Assembly: GCF_012295525.1 (NCBI RefSeq)
Contig: NZ_CP051167.1
Location: forward strand, 4,075,501 to 4,139,500
Source: Oxynema aestuarii AP17
GTDB lineage: Bacteria; Cyanobacteriota; Cyanobacteriia; Cyanobacteriales; Laspinemataceae
Length of the DNA: 64,000 nt
Reading direction: 5' to 3'
This document shows positions 53,194 to 61,874 of the stretch, piece after piece. The notes beneath the pieces were generated by a model. It made no database searches, was not told the origin of the DNA, and saw only the letters and a program-made list of their open reading frames with translations. Numbering within the stretch: the stretch's first letter is position 1; every line of letters starts with the position of its first letter. The position numbers and the translations under genes are program-made.

Positions 53194-54077
53194 TGAAACT
53201 ATTAATGACTGGAAAAATGGGCCAACTCGGGGAGGAATTACAAACCGTCCTCCCGACGGTCGGGGAAATCGTCGCCGTCGGTCGCCACGAACTCGATTTG
53301 ACCGACGGCGATCGCATCCGCGAACTCGTCACTACCGTCAAACCCGATGTGGTCGTCAACGCCGCCGCCTACACCGCCGTGGACAAGGCGGAAAGCGAAC
53401 CGGATCTGGCGATGAGTGTTAACGGGACGGGAGTGGGTGTTTTAGCGCAAGTCTGTGACGAGATCGGCGCCAGATTCATTCACCTGTCCACCGATTACGT
53501 GTTCGACGGACGCCAAAGTCACCCCTATGGGGAAACCGACCCGACCCATCCCTTGGGAAGTTATGGGAAATCGAAATTAGCCGGAGAAACGGCGATTCGC
53601 GAGATCGGCGGCGATGCGATTATTTTACGAACCGCCTGGGTTTACGGTGTCGGCGGGACGGGCAATTTTGTGAAAACGATGTTGCGGTTGGGGGGCGATC
53701 GCGAACAGTTGCGCGTCGTTTGCGACCAAGTGGGATCCCCGACCTGGACCGGGGATTTAGCGGGGGCGATCGCGGCGATCGTCCGACAACAAATTCCCGC
53801 CGGAACCTATCACTACACCAATAGCGGCGTCGCGAGTTGGTACGATTTCGCGATCGCCATCTTTGAAGAAGCCCAAACCCTCGGTTTTCCCCTCAAGGTT
53901 CGATCCGTCACCCCGATTACCACGGCTGACTATCCGACCCCTGCAAAACGTCCGGCATATTCGGTATTGTCGAATCAAAAAATTGCCTCAGCTTTAGGAA
54001 CTTATCCGCCTCATTGGCGACAAGGATTGAGACAAATGCTCAAAAATTTTGCAGTTTTTGGAAATAAGGTTCAATGA
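53193..54077 (+). CDS. rfbD: dTDP-4-dehydrorhamnose reductase
   Basis: 294 residues. Rossmann motif TGKMGQLGEEL, the VVNAAAYTAVDKAE segment, LSTDYVFDG, catalytic YxxxK in YGKSKLAGE and the RTAWVYG segment are those of RmlD, which reduces the 4-keto sugar to dTDP-L-rhamnose with NAD(P)H. The C-terminus AKRPAYSVLSNQKIASALG is also typical. The ATG shares its first base with the last base of the rmlC stop codon, so translation is coupled. RmlB is not in the window. Confidence 0.95.
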   Translation: MKLLMTGKMGQLGEELQTVLPTVGEIVAVGRHELDLTDGDRIRELVTTVKPDVVVNAAAYTAVDKAESEPDLAMSVNGTGVGVLAQVCDEIGARFIHLSTDYVFDGRQSHPYGETDPTHPLGSYGKSKLAGETAIREIGGDAIILRTAWVYGVGGTGNFVKTMLRLGGDREQLRVVCDQVGSPTWTGDLAGAIAAIVRQQIPAGTYHYTNSGVASWYDFAIAIFEEAQTLGFPLKVRSVTPITTADYPTPAKRPAYSVLSNQKIASALGTYPPHWRQGLRQMLKNFAVFGNKVQ

Positions 54078-54203
54078 GTTCGTTCGTCTACCCAGCGATC
54101 GTGAGTTCAAACCACCTTTTTTCCCTACCGTCAAGATTTTACAATAGCATCAGTTCAGTCGATCGCCCTCCATCCTGAAGACCCAAATCTAAAAAAAATT
54201 ATT

Positions 54204-55277
54204 ATGAAAGCATTGATTTTATCTGGCGGCAAAGGAACCCGACTGCGACCGCTTACTTATTCGGGCGCCAAACAATTAGTTCCCGTTGCCAACAAACCGA
54301 TCCTCTGGTACGGGATCGAAGGGATTGTCGCCGCCGGAATTACCGATATCGGTATTATTATCAGCCCGGAAACGGGAGAAGAAGTGAAAGAATTGACCGG
54401 GAATGGCGATCGCTTCGGCGCCAAAATTACCTATCTCTTACAAGAACATCCCGAAGGACTCGCCCATGCGGTTAAAATTGCCCAATCGTTCCTCGGCGAT
54501 TCTCCGTTTATTATGTATTTGGGCGATAACTTAATTCAACGGGAATTGAACCCGTTTTTAGAACAGTTCAAACAACAAAATCTCGACTCTTTAATTCTCC
54601 TGCGTCCCGTGTCCAACCCGAGTGCGTTTGGGGTGGCGAAAGTCGATCGCAACGGGCGCGTTTTACAACTGATTGAAAAGCCGAAAGATCCGCCCTCGAA
54701 TTTAGCCCTCGTCGGGATTTACTTCTTCTCCCCGCGCATTCACGAGGCGATCGCTCAAATTAAACCGTCCCCTCGCGGTGAATTAGAAATTACCGACGCT
54801 ATCCAACAACTGATCGATACTTCCGCCACCGTCGAGGCGCGGACTTTAGAGGGGTGGTGGTTGGATACCGGGAAAAAAGACGACCTTCTCGAAGCCAATC
54901 GGATTATTTTAGACACCCAAATTCGTCCGAAAATCATGGGAGAACTCGACGAAAGCAGTCAGGCGATCGGACGAGTTCAAATTGGTAAAGGAACAAAAAT
55001 TGTCAATAGTTCCATTCGCGGTCCGGCGATTATTGGCGAGAATTGCTATCTGGAAAATTGCTTTATCGGTCCGTATTCTAGTATCGCCGATGGGGTCACC
55101 TTAATTGAAGCCGATTTAGAGCATAGTGTAGTCTTACAAAGTGCAAAAATTATGGGAATCCATCAGCGTCTGGTCGATAGCGTCATCGGACGTCGCGCCC
55201 AACTAACGATCGCCCCCCGCCGTCCGAAAGCATTGCGGTTTATGATTGGCGACGATTCCCATATCGAGTTAACTTAG
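54204..55277 (+). CDS. rfbA: Glucose-1-phosphate thymidylyltransferase, long form
   Basis: 357 residues, longer than classical RmlA (~290). The nucleotidyltransferase motif is LILSGGKGTRLRPLTYSGAKQLVPVANKPI (first residues 3-32), with YLGDNL and the VEKP-type IEKPKDPPS. Residues ~250-350 form a left-handed beta-helix (IGKGTKIVNSSIRGPAIIGENCYLENCFIGPYSS), as in the long thymidylyltransferases of cyanobacteria and actinobacteria. Such enzymes make dTDP-glucose; specificity for UTP instead cannot be excluded. It follows rmlD by 126 bp. Confidence 0.87.
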   Translation: MKALILSGGKGTRLRPLTYSGAKQLVPVANKPILWYGIEGIVAAGITDIGIIISPETGEEVKELTGNGDRFGAKITYLLQEHPEGLAHAVKIAQSFLGDSPFIMYLGDNLIQRELNPFLEQFKQQNLDSLILLRPVSNPSAFGVAKVDRNGRVLQLIEKPKDPPSNLALVGIYFFSPRIHEAIAQIKPSPRGELEITDAIQQLIDTSATVEARTLEGWWLDTGKKDDLLEANRIILDTQIRPKIMGELDESSQAIGRVQIGKGTKIVNSSIRGPAIIGENCYLENCFIGPYSSIADGVTLIEADLEHSVVLQSAKIMGIHQRLVDSVIGRRAQLTIAPRRPKALRFMIGDDSHIELT

Positions 55278-55364
55278 AATTCCGACTCATCGGGAGTCTT
55301 CAATTTTAGTTCACTCCCCCATTCCCGATCGCCATTTCCCGATTCTCCACTCCCTACAAATACC

Positions 55365-56219
55365 GTGATTTACTTTCTGACTGTCAACTACTATTCTACC
55401 GATTGGATTACCCAACTTTTGGCCTCAATTGAGGCAAATGTTAGCTTTTCTTATCGGTTTATTCTGGTGAATAATTCTCCCAGTGAATTGTCAGTTGCCG
55501 ATTTAAAACGGGAAACGGTAGAAATTATCAATTCTCCCGATAACTTGGGGTTTGGGGGAGGCTGTAATTTGGGGTTAAATTGGATTTACGATCGCGACCC
55601 CCAGGGGATTGTTTGGTTGGTCAATCCCGATACGACGATCGCTCCGAATTCCAGCGATCGCGCCGCCACTTTTTTTAAAGATTATCCCGAAATTTCGATT
55701 CTGGGATCTTTGGTCTACGAACCCTCCGGGAAAGTCTGGTTTGCTGGCGGACAGTTTCAACGAGAAACCGGGGCGATCGTCGAAACTAAAACTTTAAAAA
55801 GTACCAAAAATGTCGCTTATTTTCCCTGCGATTGGGTTTCGGGATGCAGCTTGTTAATTCATCTGAAAAACTTTAAGAATTGCCCCCAATTCGATCCGGA
55901 GTTTTTTATCTATTACGAAGACTTCGACTTTTGTCGTCGCTACGCCGAGAAAGGTCACGCGATCGCCCTCTCTCCAGAAGTTCAAACCATTCATCATCCT
56001 TCGTCAATTGTCAATCGGAATTTATATCTAAAATACAAATACAGCACCTATAGTTATCTCCTGACGATGCAACGTCACGCCAGTGGATTTGTCTTATTTG
56101 TCCGCTTAATGCGCTTACTATTCCACGCGATCGCCCTCCTCGGCTTCAAGCCGAACGTGGCGATCGGCAAACTCGAAGGAATTGCTAACTTTTTAACGCG
56201 ATCGCCCCAAGTTTCGTGA
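55365..56219 (+). CDS. GT2 glycosyltransferase, rhamnosyltransferase-like
   Basis: 284 residues, GTG start at 55365. The N-terminus MIYFLTVNYYSTDWITQLL, FILVNNSPSE, NSPDNLGFGGGCNLGL and WLVNPDTTI are typical of the rhamnosyltransferase/WbbL subgroup of GT2 with the D(x)D-like NPDT. FIYYEDFDFCRRYAEKGH follows, with two C-terminal hydrophobic helices. Together with the dTDP-rhamnose genes just upstream, a rhamnosyl transfer to a surface glycan is likely. The stop overlaps the start of the next gene by four bases. Confidence 0.87.
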   Translation: MIYFLTVNYYSTDWITQLLASIEANVSFSYRFILVNNSPSELSVADLKRETVEIINSPDNLGFGGGCNLGLNWIYDRDPQGIVWLVNPDTTIAPNSSDRAATFFKDYPEISILGSLVYEPSGKVWFAGGQFQRETGAIVETKTLKSTKNVAYFPCDWVSGCSLLIHLKNFKNCPQFDPEFFIYYEDFDFCRRYAEKGHAIALSPEVQTIHHPSSIVNRNLYLKYKYSTYSYLLTMQRHASGFVLFVRLMRLLFHAIALLGFKPNVAIGKLEGIANFLTRSPQVS

Positions 56220-57286
56220 CCGATTTACTGATTAATTTATCCTTCTTAATCCCCAAACCGACGGGAATCACGACCTACGCCGTTAATATTTTTCCCCATT
56301 TAAAATTTCTCGATCCGACCTTATTAGTCGGCGAAGGGATTCCCGGCTATTCCTGCTATTTAATCCCGTCGGATTTAACCCCAGAACAAGGAACGCGCGG
56401 CCATTTTAAGCGCTTATGGTGGACGCAGCAACAGTTACCGAAAATTTATAAAACCCTGCGATCGCGCCTACTCTTTTCCCCCGTTCCGGAAGCCCCCCTC
56501 GCGGCGAATTGCCGTTCCGTGGTCATGGTTCACGATTTCATTCCGTTGCGCTTTCCCAAACGGCGATCGCCCTTAACTTACTATCACCGTTACTACATTC
56601 CCCAAGTTTTAAAACAAGCGGTTCATATCGTCTGCAATTCCGAAGCCACCGCCCGGGATATTACCGATTTTTGCCAAATTTCCGCCCGTAAAATTACGCC
56701 CATTCCCCTCGCTTACGATGCATCTCATTTTCGCCCGTTAAACTTACCCAAACAAAACTATTTTCTCTATATCGGACGCAGCGATCCTTACAAAAACTTA
56801 TCGCGGGCGATCGCCGCTTTTGCAAAACTCCCCCGGGAATTAGAGTGCGAATTCTGGATAGCCGGATCTCCCGACCCCCGTTACACCCCGGTGTTACAAA
56901 AACAAGTGGAATCGTTGAATTTAGACGATCGCGTTCAGTTTTTAAACTACGTAGCGTACGATCGCCTGCCGATCTTATTAAATCAGGCGATCGCCCTCGT
57001 TTTTCCCACCCTTTGGGAAGGCTTCGGATTGCCCGTTCTCGAAGCAATGGCCTGCGGGACGGCGGTGATTACCTCTAACTGTTCCGCTTTGCCCGAAGTC
57101 GCCGCCGACGCCGCGATTTTGGTCGATCCGTATCGGGTTGACGCCATTGCCGAAGCCCTCCACGCCGTCGCTACGGACGTTAATCTGCGATCGCATTTAG
57201 AGGAACTTGCCTTGCAACAAGCCAGTCACTTTAGTTGGAGAAAAACAGGAGAAAGGACGGGGGAAATTTTACAAAAGTATTTGTGA
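56216..57286 (+). CDS. GT4-family glycosyltransferase
   Basis: 356 residues, GTG start overlapping the previous stop (GTGA). The GT-B fold is clear: MVHDFIPLRFPKRRSP, VCNSEATARDI, NYFLYIGRSDPYKNLSRAIAAFAKL, FLNYVAYDRLPILLNQAIALVFPTLWEGFGLPVLEAMACGTAVITSNCSALPEVAADAAILVDPY with the catalytic EGFGLPxLE motif of GT4. It probably acts on the same glycan as the GT2 and rhamnose genes upstream. It is the last gene of the presumed rml unit. Confidence 0.9.
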   Translation: MTDLLINLSFLIPKPTGITTYAVNIFPHLKFLDPTLLVGEGIPGYSCYLIPSDLTPEQGTRGHFKRLWWTQQQLPKIYKTLRSRLLFSPVPEAPLAANCRSVVMVHDFIPLRFPKRRSPLTYYHRYYIPQVLKQAVHIVCNSEATARDITDFCQISARKITPIPLAYDASHFRPLNLPKQNYFLYIGRSDPYKNLSRAIAAFAKLPRELECEFWIAGSPDPRYTPVLQKQVESLNLDDRVQFLNYVAYDRLPILLNQAIALVFPTLWEGFGLPVLEAMACGTAVITSNCSALPEVAADAAILVDPYRVDAIAEALHAVATDVNLRSHLEELALQQASHFSWRKTGERTGEILQKYL

Positions 57287-57677
57287 AAGGGGGGAATATC
57301 GCTATCTTCAATCTTGTTGTAAAATTCACGGGGTGTAAGGACAGGGCATAACCTTGTCCCTCCGGGGATTTGGCGACTTGACAAGGTCGAGTTCAGATTC
57401 AACGGATTGAGGACGGCTACAGAGAAGTTAGAAGCCGGAACTCAGAAGAGTGTGGGGCACGGATCTTGCCCGCCTGTAACCCAAGCTTCTCTCAAAAAGT
57501 TCAGAAATTTCGTGATTTCCACCTCTTCATCCTCACCCCCAAAACCCCGCGATCGCGCCATTAACGGTTTGTTGCCCCCATCCGGATTCGCCGTTGAGGC
57601 CCGTGTTTACTAAGTTATTCGCGTGGAAATGTTATTCTCCACAGTGAGTGCGATCTGTGTGTGGAGTGAAGGATTTT
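57287..57677. other. Intergenic region upstream of glmM
   Basis: 391 bp, no gene supported. A weak hairpin (GGACAGGG at 57339-57346 pairing with CCTTGTCC at 57352-57359) resembles a common cyanobacterial repeat. The promoter of glmM should lie in the right-hand part. Confidence 0.55.
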
Positions 57678-59213
57678 ATGGTAACTTCTCCGAAATGGAC
57701 CCAAAATGGAAGCGCAGCCAATTCGCCAATGAACATTACCTCCGTTCCCCTAGGCAAATCCGTGTTGAACTCGAAAGAAGCGATCGCGAAAGAACTCGGA
57801 AACGGTAGTGTGTGGAATGGAGGCGGCTTAAACCTTCCTAAAAGTGCGTTATTTGGAACCGATGGCATTCGCGGACGGGTGGGGGACTTTTTAACCGCCC
57901 CGTTAGCGGTTCAAGTCGGGTTTTGGGCGGGACAGGTTCTCAAAGCCCAAAGCAAGCGATCGGGTCCGGTGATTTTAGGACAGGATTCGCGCAACTCTAG
58001 CGATATGTTAGCCACGGCCCTGTCTGCGGGGTTGACCTCTGCCGGATTGGAAGTGTGGAATTTGGGCTTGTGTCCGACCCCTTGCGTGGCGTATTTAACC
58101 CAAGTGACCGAGGCGATGGGTGGGGTGATGATTTCCGCCAGTCATAACCCGCCGGGAGATAACGGAATTAAGTTTTTTGGTGAAAAGGGGACGAAACTTT
58201 CGTCGGAATTACAAAAACAAATTGAAGCGGGGGTTCGCGGTCAAACGAATGGTGGGATTACCAGCCTCACGTGGGGAAATTATTATCAGCGATCGCAATT
58301 AGTTAAAGAATACGCTCAATTTTTACAACAGCCCCTGGTGAGTAAAGAGTCTCTCGATGAGTTGCCTTTACAAGGATTGCGGATCGTTCTCGATCTCGCT
58401 TGGGGCGCCGCTTCCGTGTTGGGGCCGCAGGTGTTCCGGGACATGGGGGCACAGGTCGTTTGTCTGCACGATCGCCCGGACGGCGATCGCATTAATGTCG
58501 ATTGCGGTTCGACCCACTTACACGCCTTACAAGCGGCGGTGAAAGAGTACGGCGCCGATATGGGGTTTGCCTTCGATGGAGATGCCGATCGCACCTTAGC
58601 CGTTGACGACCGAGGTAGGGCGATCGATGGCGATTATATTCTGTTCCTGTGGGGTCAGAAACTGCGCCAATTCGGCCAATTGCCGGGAGAGGCGATCGTC
58701 GCTACGGTGATGTCCAATCTCGGCTTCGAACGGGCCTGGCAAGCCACGGGCGGCCAGTTATTGCGCACTCCCGTCGGCGACCAACACGTTCACGCGGAAA
58801 TGATCCGAAGCGGTTCGATGTTGGGCGGCGAACAGTCCGGTCATATTTTGTGTCGCCATTACGGCGTCAGTGGCGACGGTTTGATGACGGCGTTGCATAT
58901 TGCCCGCTTGGTTCGCGAAGGCGGTGTCACGTTGTCGGAGTTAATTGAGGGCAGTTTCCAAACCTATCCCCAGTTATTGCGTAATGTGCGGGTGGAAGAC
59001 CGGGAACGCCGCCTCGCTTGGCAGGATTGCGACGCTTTGCAACAGGCGATCGCCTCTGCGGAATTGGCGATGGGCGATCGCGGTCGCGTCCTCGTTCGCG
59101 CCTCGGGAACCGAACCCGTGATCCGCGTCATGGTCGAAGCCGCCTGTCCCGATTTAGCGGAACATTGGACTTCTAACTTAGTGATTGCGGTCGAACGCCA
59201 TCTCGCCGCTTGA
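57678..59213 (+). CDS. glmM: Phosphoglucosamine mutase
   Basis: 511 residues from ATG 57678, preceded by AAGGA at 57669-57673; the in-frame GTG at 57648 would add ten residues. After a ~57-residue N-terminal extension common in cyanobacteria the core begins [16 protein letters not shown]. The active-site Ser loop is [12 protein letters not shown], the metal loop AFDGDADRT, the sugar loop GGEQSGH and the phosphate loop [14 protein letters not shown]. It converts glucosamine-6-P to glucosamine-1-P for UDP-GlcNAc, which feeds peptidoglycan and glycans. Converges with prxQ across a bidirectional hairpin. Confidence 0.95.
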   Translation: MVTSPKWTQNGSAANSPMNITSVPLGKSVLNSKEAIAKELGNGSVWNGGGLNLPKSALFGTDGIRGRVGDFLTAPLAVQVGFWAGQVLKAQSKRSGPVILGQDSRNSSDMLATALSAGLTSAGLEVWNLGLCPTPCVAYLTQVTEAMGGVMISASHNPPGDNGIKFFGEKGTKLSSELQKQIEAGVRGQTNGGITSLTWGNYYQRSQLVKEYAQFLQQPLVSKESLDELPLQGLRIVLDLAWGAASVLGPQVFRDMGAQVVCLHDRPDGDRINVDCGSTHLHALQAAVKEYGADMGFAFDGDADRTLAVDDRGRAIDGDYILFLWGQKLRQFGQLPGEAIVATVMSNLGFERAWQATGGQLLRTPVGDQHVHAEMIRSGSMLGGEQSGHILCRHYGVSGDGLMTALHIARLVREGGVTLSELIEGSFQTYPQLLRNVRVEDRERRLAWQDCDALQQAIASAELAMGDRGRVLVRASGTEPVIRVMVEAACPDLAEHWTSNLVIAVERHLAA

Positions 59214-59245
59214 AGATGAAAGTTTTGATGTAAGTCTGTCGGTTT

Positions 59246-59278
59246 GAGGTGAGGCGGGCAAAATGCCCGCCTCACTTC
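59246..59278. terminator. Bidirectional terminator between glmM and the peroxiredoxin gene
   Basis: A 14-bp stem, GTGAGGCGGGC extended to GAGGTGAGG.. and GCCCGCCTCACTTC, encloses a five-base AAAAT loop, followed by a T-rich stretch (TGTTTTCC) on the plus strand. It serves the two convergent genes. Confidence 0.8.
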
Positions 59279-59326
59279 TGTTTTCCTTGTGCTACCCAGT
59301 TTCAAGATCCGTCAGTTCAAACTTTC

Positions 59327-59881
59327 TCACTTTTGGAGGCGATCGAGGCTGGCTAGCACGTCTCGGCTGTGAAGTGAAGGATTAACGCCAAGAAAGCGCT
59401 CTTGCAAAATCCCCTCCGGATCGACTACGTAAGTATGACGCAGGGAATAAGGCGCCATCCACGAGCCGTAAGCCCGACTCACCGAGCCGTTTGTATCCGC
59501 CAAGAGCGGGAATTTCAGCCCTTCCGAATCGCAGAATTCGGCGTGGGAGTCCACCGAGTCGGCGCTAATCCCGAGAATTTGCGTATTGCGTGCCTGATAT
59601 TCGCCTAAATCTTGCTGGAAGCGACGGGCTTCGATCGTGCAGCCCGAGGTGAAGTCTTTCGGATAGAAGTATACGACAACCCACTGACCGCGATAGTCGG
59701 AAAGTGAGATTTCTCCATCTCCGGTATGGGTGGGTAAGGTGAATTCGGGGGCGGGTTCGCCGATCGCGGGTTGCGCTCCACCGAGGGCTTGAGCGCCGGA
59801 GATTCCAGCGATCCAGGCGACCCCGGCGAGAACCGTGGCGAGGAGAACGTTGAGCAGTGGGCGGCGGAAAATCGCGAGCAT
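59327..59881 (-). CDS. Exported or membrane-anchored PrxQ/BCP-type peroxiredoxin
   Basis: 184 residues from ATG 59881; an upstream ATG (59947) adds 22 residues that precede the signal sequence and is less likely. The N-terminus (FRRPLLNVLLATVLAGVAWIAG) is a signal peptide or anchor, then GEPAPEFTLPT starts the thioredoxin fold. The peroxidatic Cys is in YPKDFTSGCTIEARRF. The resolving Cys usually five residues on (CTxEACxF) is Arg here, and another Cys appears in HAEFCDSEGLKF, the alpha3 position used by some PrxQ. It should reduce peroxides with thioredoxin outside the cytoplasm or in the thylakoid lumen. Confidence 0.87.
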   Translation of the reverse strand: MLAIFRRPLLNVLLATVLAGVAWIAGISGAQALGGAQPAIGEPAPEFTLPTHTGDGEISLSDYRGQWVVVYFYPKDFTSGCTIEARRFQQDLGEYQARNTQILGISADSVDSHAEFCDSEGLKFPLLADTNGSVSRAYGSWMAPYSLRHTYVVDPEGILQERFLGVNPSLHSRDVLASLDRLQK

Positions 59882-60043
59882 GAGCTTAGATGAGGATATC
59901 AATCGAACTGTAAGATAGTTTAACGAGAATTGGTACTTTATTGACAACTTGCTTCATCGATCGCGATCGCAGTCAATTTCATCGAGAATACGGTTGAGTT
60001 TTAGAGAAGTTGTAAGTTGTAGAAATCCGATCTTTCTGAAAAT

Positions 60044-60907
60044 GTGAGTTTATTCAATTACTTTGCAAGTTACTTTAAAATTGCCGCCCTCGCGGTTGTC
60101 TTGGGAGGCGCTTTCCCGACTTCCTGTCCCCAAGGCGCGATCGCCGCTCCTCACTTCGATCGCGCGGGCGCCCCGGGTTGCCAGGTTCGCGAACTGCCCC
60201 CCGCAGGCGATCGCTTCTACGCCAAAGCTTGCACGGTGGAGGGAATGACGGTTACCAGTTCCGCCCGGGTGAGCGATCGCGCTTTAGAACAAGCGGCAGC
60301 GATCGCCCGCCAGATGCTCGCTTTCCGTCCGGATATTCGCCGTAAAATGCTCCAAAATCATCTGCGGATCGGCATTATCGGCGTTCGGGAACAGACGACG
60401 GATCTCCCCGAATATCGCATTCTCAAACAAGAATATCCCGATCGCGACTGGGACCGCCTCACCCGAGGACTCGGCGGAACGCCGTTTATTCCCTTGGTCA
60501 CCGCCGCCGAAGAGAATCTTTTATGTTGGAGGAGCGATCGATATTTCGGTGAAAATATATTCGTTCACGAATTTGCCCATACAATCAAAGATTTAGGGAT
60601 TGTTTATCTCGACAGGACGTTTCAAGCCCGTTTAAATTGGGTTTATCGTCAGGCGATCGCCGCCGGATTGTGGCGCAATACTTATGCAGCAGTCAATCCC
60701 GAGGAATATTGGGCGGAAGGGGTACAATCTTATTTTAATGTCAATTTAGAAGTCAATTCGAGCAACGGTATTCACAATCAGATTAATACTCGCGAAGAAC
60801 TTCGAGCTTACGATCCGAGGTTGTATCAGTTGATTTTTGAAATCTTTGGCGATACCCAGCTCGTTTCTCCCTGTCCCCTCGATCGAGTTGATGGGGAATT
60901 CTCCTAA
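60044..60907 (+). CDS. Exported HExxH zinc-metallopeptidase-like protein
   Basis: 287 residues, GTG start at 60044. A signal peptide (IAALAVVLGGAFPTS, about residues 11-30) leads an exported protein. The zinc motif is HEFAH in IFVHEFAHTIKDLG, with a likely third ligand in EYWAEGVQSYFN. Four Cys residues in the mature part could form disulfides. The overall pattern resembles the lethal-factor-like/peptidase M-type families of unknown cyanobacterial proteins; substrate is unknown. The gene stands alone between prxQ and menI. Confidence 0.75.
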   Translation: MSLFNYFASYFKIAALAVVLGGAFPTSCPQGAIAAPHFDRAGAPGCQVRELPPAGDRFYAKACTVEGMTVTSSARVSDRALEQAAAIARQMLAFRPDIRRKMLQNHLRIGIIGVREQTTDLPEYRILKQEYPDRDWDRLTRGLGGTPFIPLVTAAEENLLCWRSDRYFGENIFVHEFAHTIKDLGIVYLDRTFQARLNWVYRQAIAAGLWRNTYAAVNPEEYWAEGVQSYFNVNLEVNSSNGIHNQINTREELRAYDPRLYQLIFEIFGDTQLVSPCPLDRVDGEFS

Positions 60908-60977
60908 TCCCAATTTTCTCAACCCTCGATCTTTCTCATGTTTTTTGAAAAATAGTATAAATATCTAAAATTATTTC

Positions 60978-61391
60978 ATGTCTTTTCAGTACGAACGCAC
61001 GATTCGCTTCGCCGATACCGATGCGGCGGGAGTGGTTTATTTTGCTAATATTTTATCGATTTGTCACGAAGCTTACGAGGCGTCTTTAGGGGAATGTGGC
61101 ATCGATCTTAAAAGCTTTTTTAGCGATCGCGCGATCGCCATTCCTATTGTTTCCGCTCATGTCGATTTCTTTCGTCCGATCTTTTGTGGCGATCGGATTT
61201 CGGTTGGGGCGATCGCCCAGTCTCTCACTTTGGACAGTTTTCAGCTAACTTACGCTCTCCACCCTCGGGGATCCCAATCTCCCTGTCTTGCGAAAGCGAC
61301 CACCAAACACGTCTGTATCGACCTCGCCAGTCGCTCTCGTCAACCGCTTTCACCGCCCATGGCTCACTGGTTAAAACTTATGACTTCTTAA
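60978..61391 (+). CDS. 1,4-dihydroxy-2-naphthoyl-CoA thioesterase
   Basis: 137 residues. A hot-dog-fold thioesterase: the catalytic Asp lies in RFADTDAAGVVYFANIL, the motif of the 4-hydroxybenzoyl-CoA thioesterase class. The cyanobacterial members hydrolyse DHNA-CoA in phylloquinone synthesis (slr0204 type in Synechocystis). Its position close to menE and menC supports this. Start ATG 60978. A small inverted repeat lies after it (61493-61508). Confidence 0.9.
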   Translation: MSFQYERTIRFADTDAAGVVYFANILSICHEAYEASLGECGIDLKSFFSDRAIAIPIVSAHVDFFRPIFCGDRISVGAIAQSLTLDSFQLTYALHPRGSQSPCLAKATTKHVCIDLASRSRQPLSPPMAHWLKLMTS

Positions 61392-61492
61392 AATAAAGTG
61401 AGTAAAAACTCAAGCATTTTTTGTAAAAATTCATACTTTCTAAAGGAATGTTAAGAGATAATTTAGAAATAATTAAGAAAACAAGTCTTTTT

Positions 61493-61508
61493 ACTAGCTC
61501 GTGCTAGT
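61493..61508. other. ACTAGC..GCTAGT inverted repeat upstream of a small gene
   Basis: A perfect 6-bp inverted repeat with a TCGT loop, 28 bp before ATG 61536, with T-runs on both sides. It could be an operator or the end of the thioesterase transcript. Confidence 0.3.
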
Positions 61509-61535
61509 GATTTTTACTCAATAACCCACCCCACT

Positions 61536-61874
61536 ATGACTTTGGAGACAGTTTTTTACGAACAGATTCGCAAACTAGGCTATTGGGATCGAACCGAATC
61601 CATCAATAGTTTCAACGCGAACCATCCCTTATCCCTCGCTTGGTCGAATCCGAATACAACCGTTGCGCCGGAAACGATGTTTCAAATCACCTGGTTATTA
61701 GCATCGACTCGCCGACGCCAACGCCTCAATCCCATTGACGTTCGCATTTTAGATCGAACGGCGGCGGATATTGCTTACGACGGTCATATTATCGCGGCGA
61801 CAGTTTCTTACGTCAGCTATCTTTGGGAGCAAGTGTACCGCCAGGAGTTTCCCCATGCGGTACCCGAAAAATAG
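61536..61874 (+). CDS. Hypothetical protein of unknown family
   Basis: 112 residues, soluble, no signal peptide, basic centre (STRRRQRLNPIDVRIL). I do not recognise the family. The coding look is good: the frame is clean, and the codon use resembles neighbours. The last 62 bp overlap the end of the antisense menE gene. It lies between two phylloquinone genes, but that alone says little about its role. Confidence 0.6.
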   Translation: MTLETVFYEQIRKLGYWDRTESINSFNANHPLSLAWSNPNTTVAPETMFQITWLLASTRRRQRLNPIDVRILDRTAADIAYDGHIIAATVSYVSYLWEQVYRQEFPHAVPEK

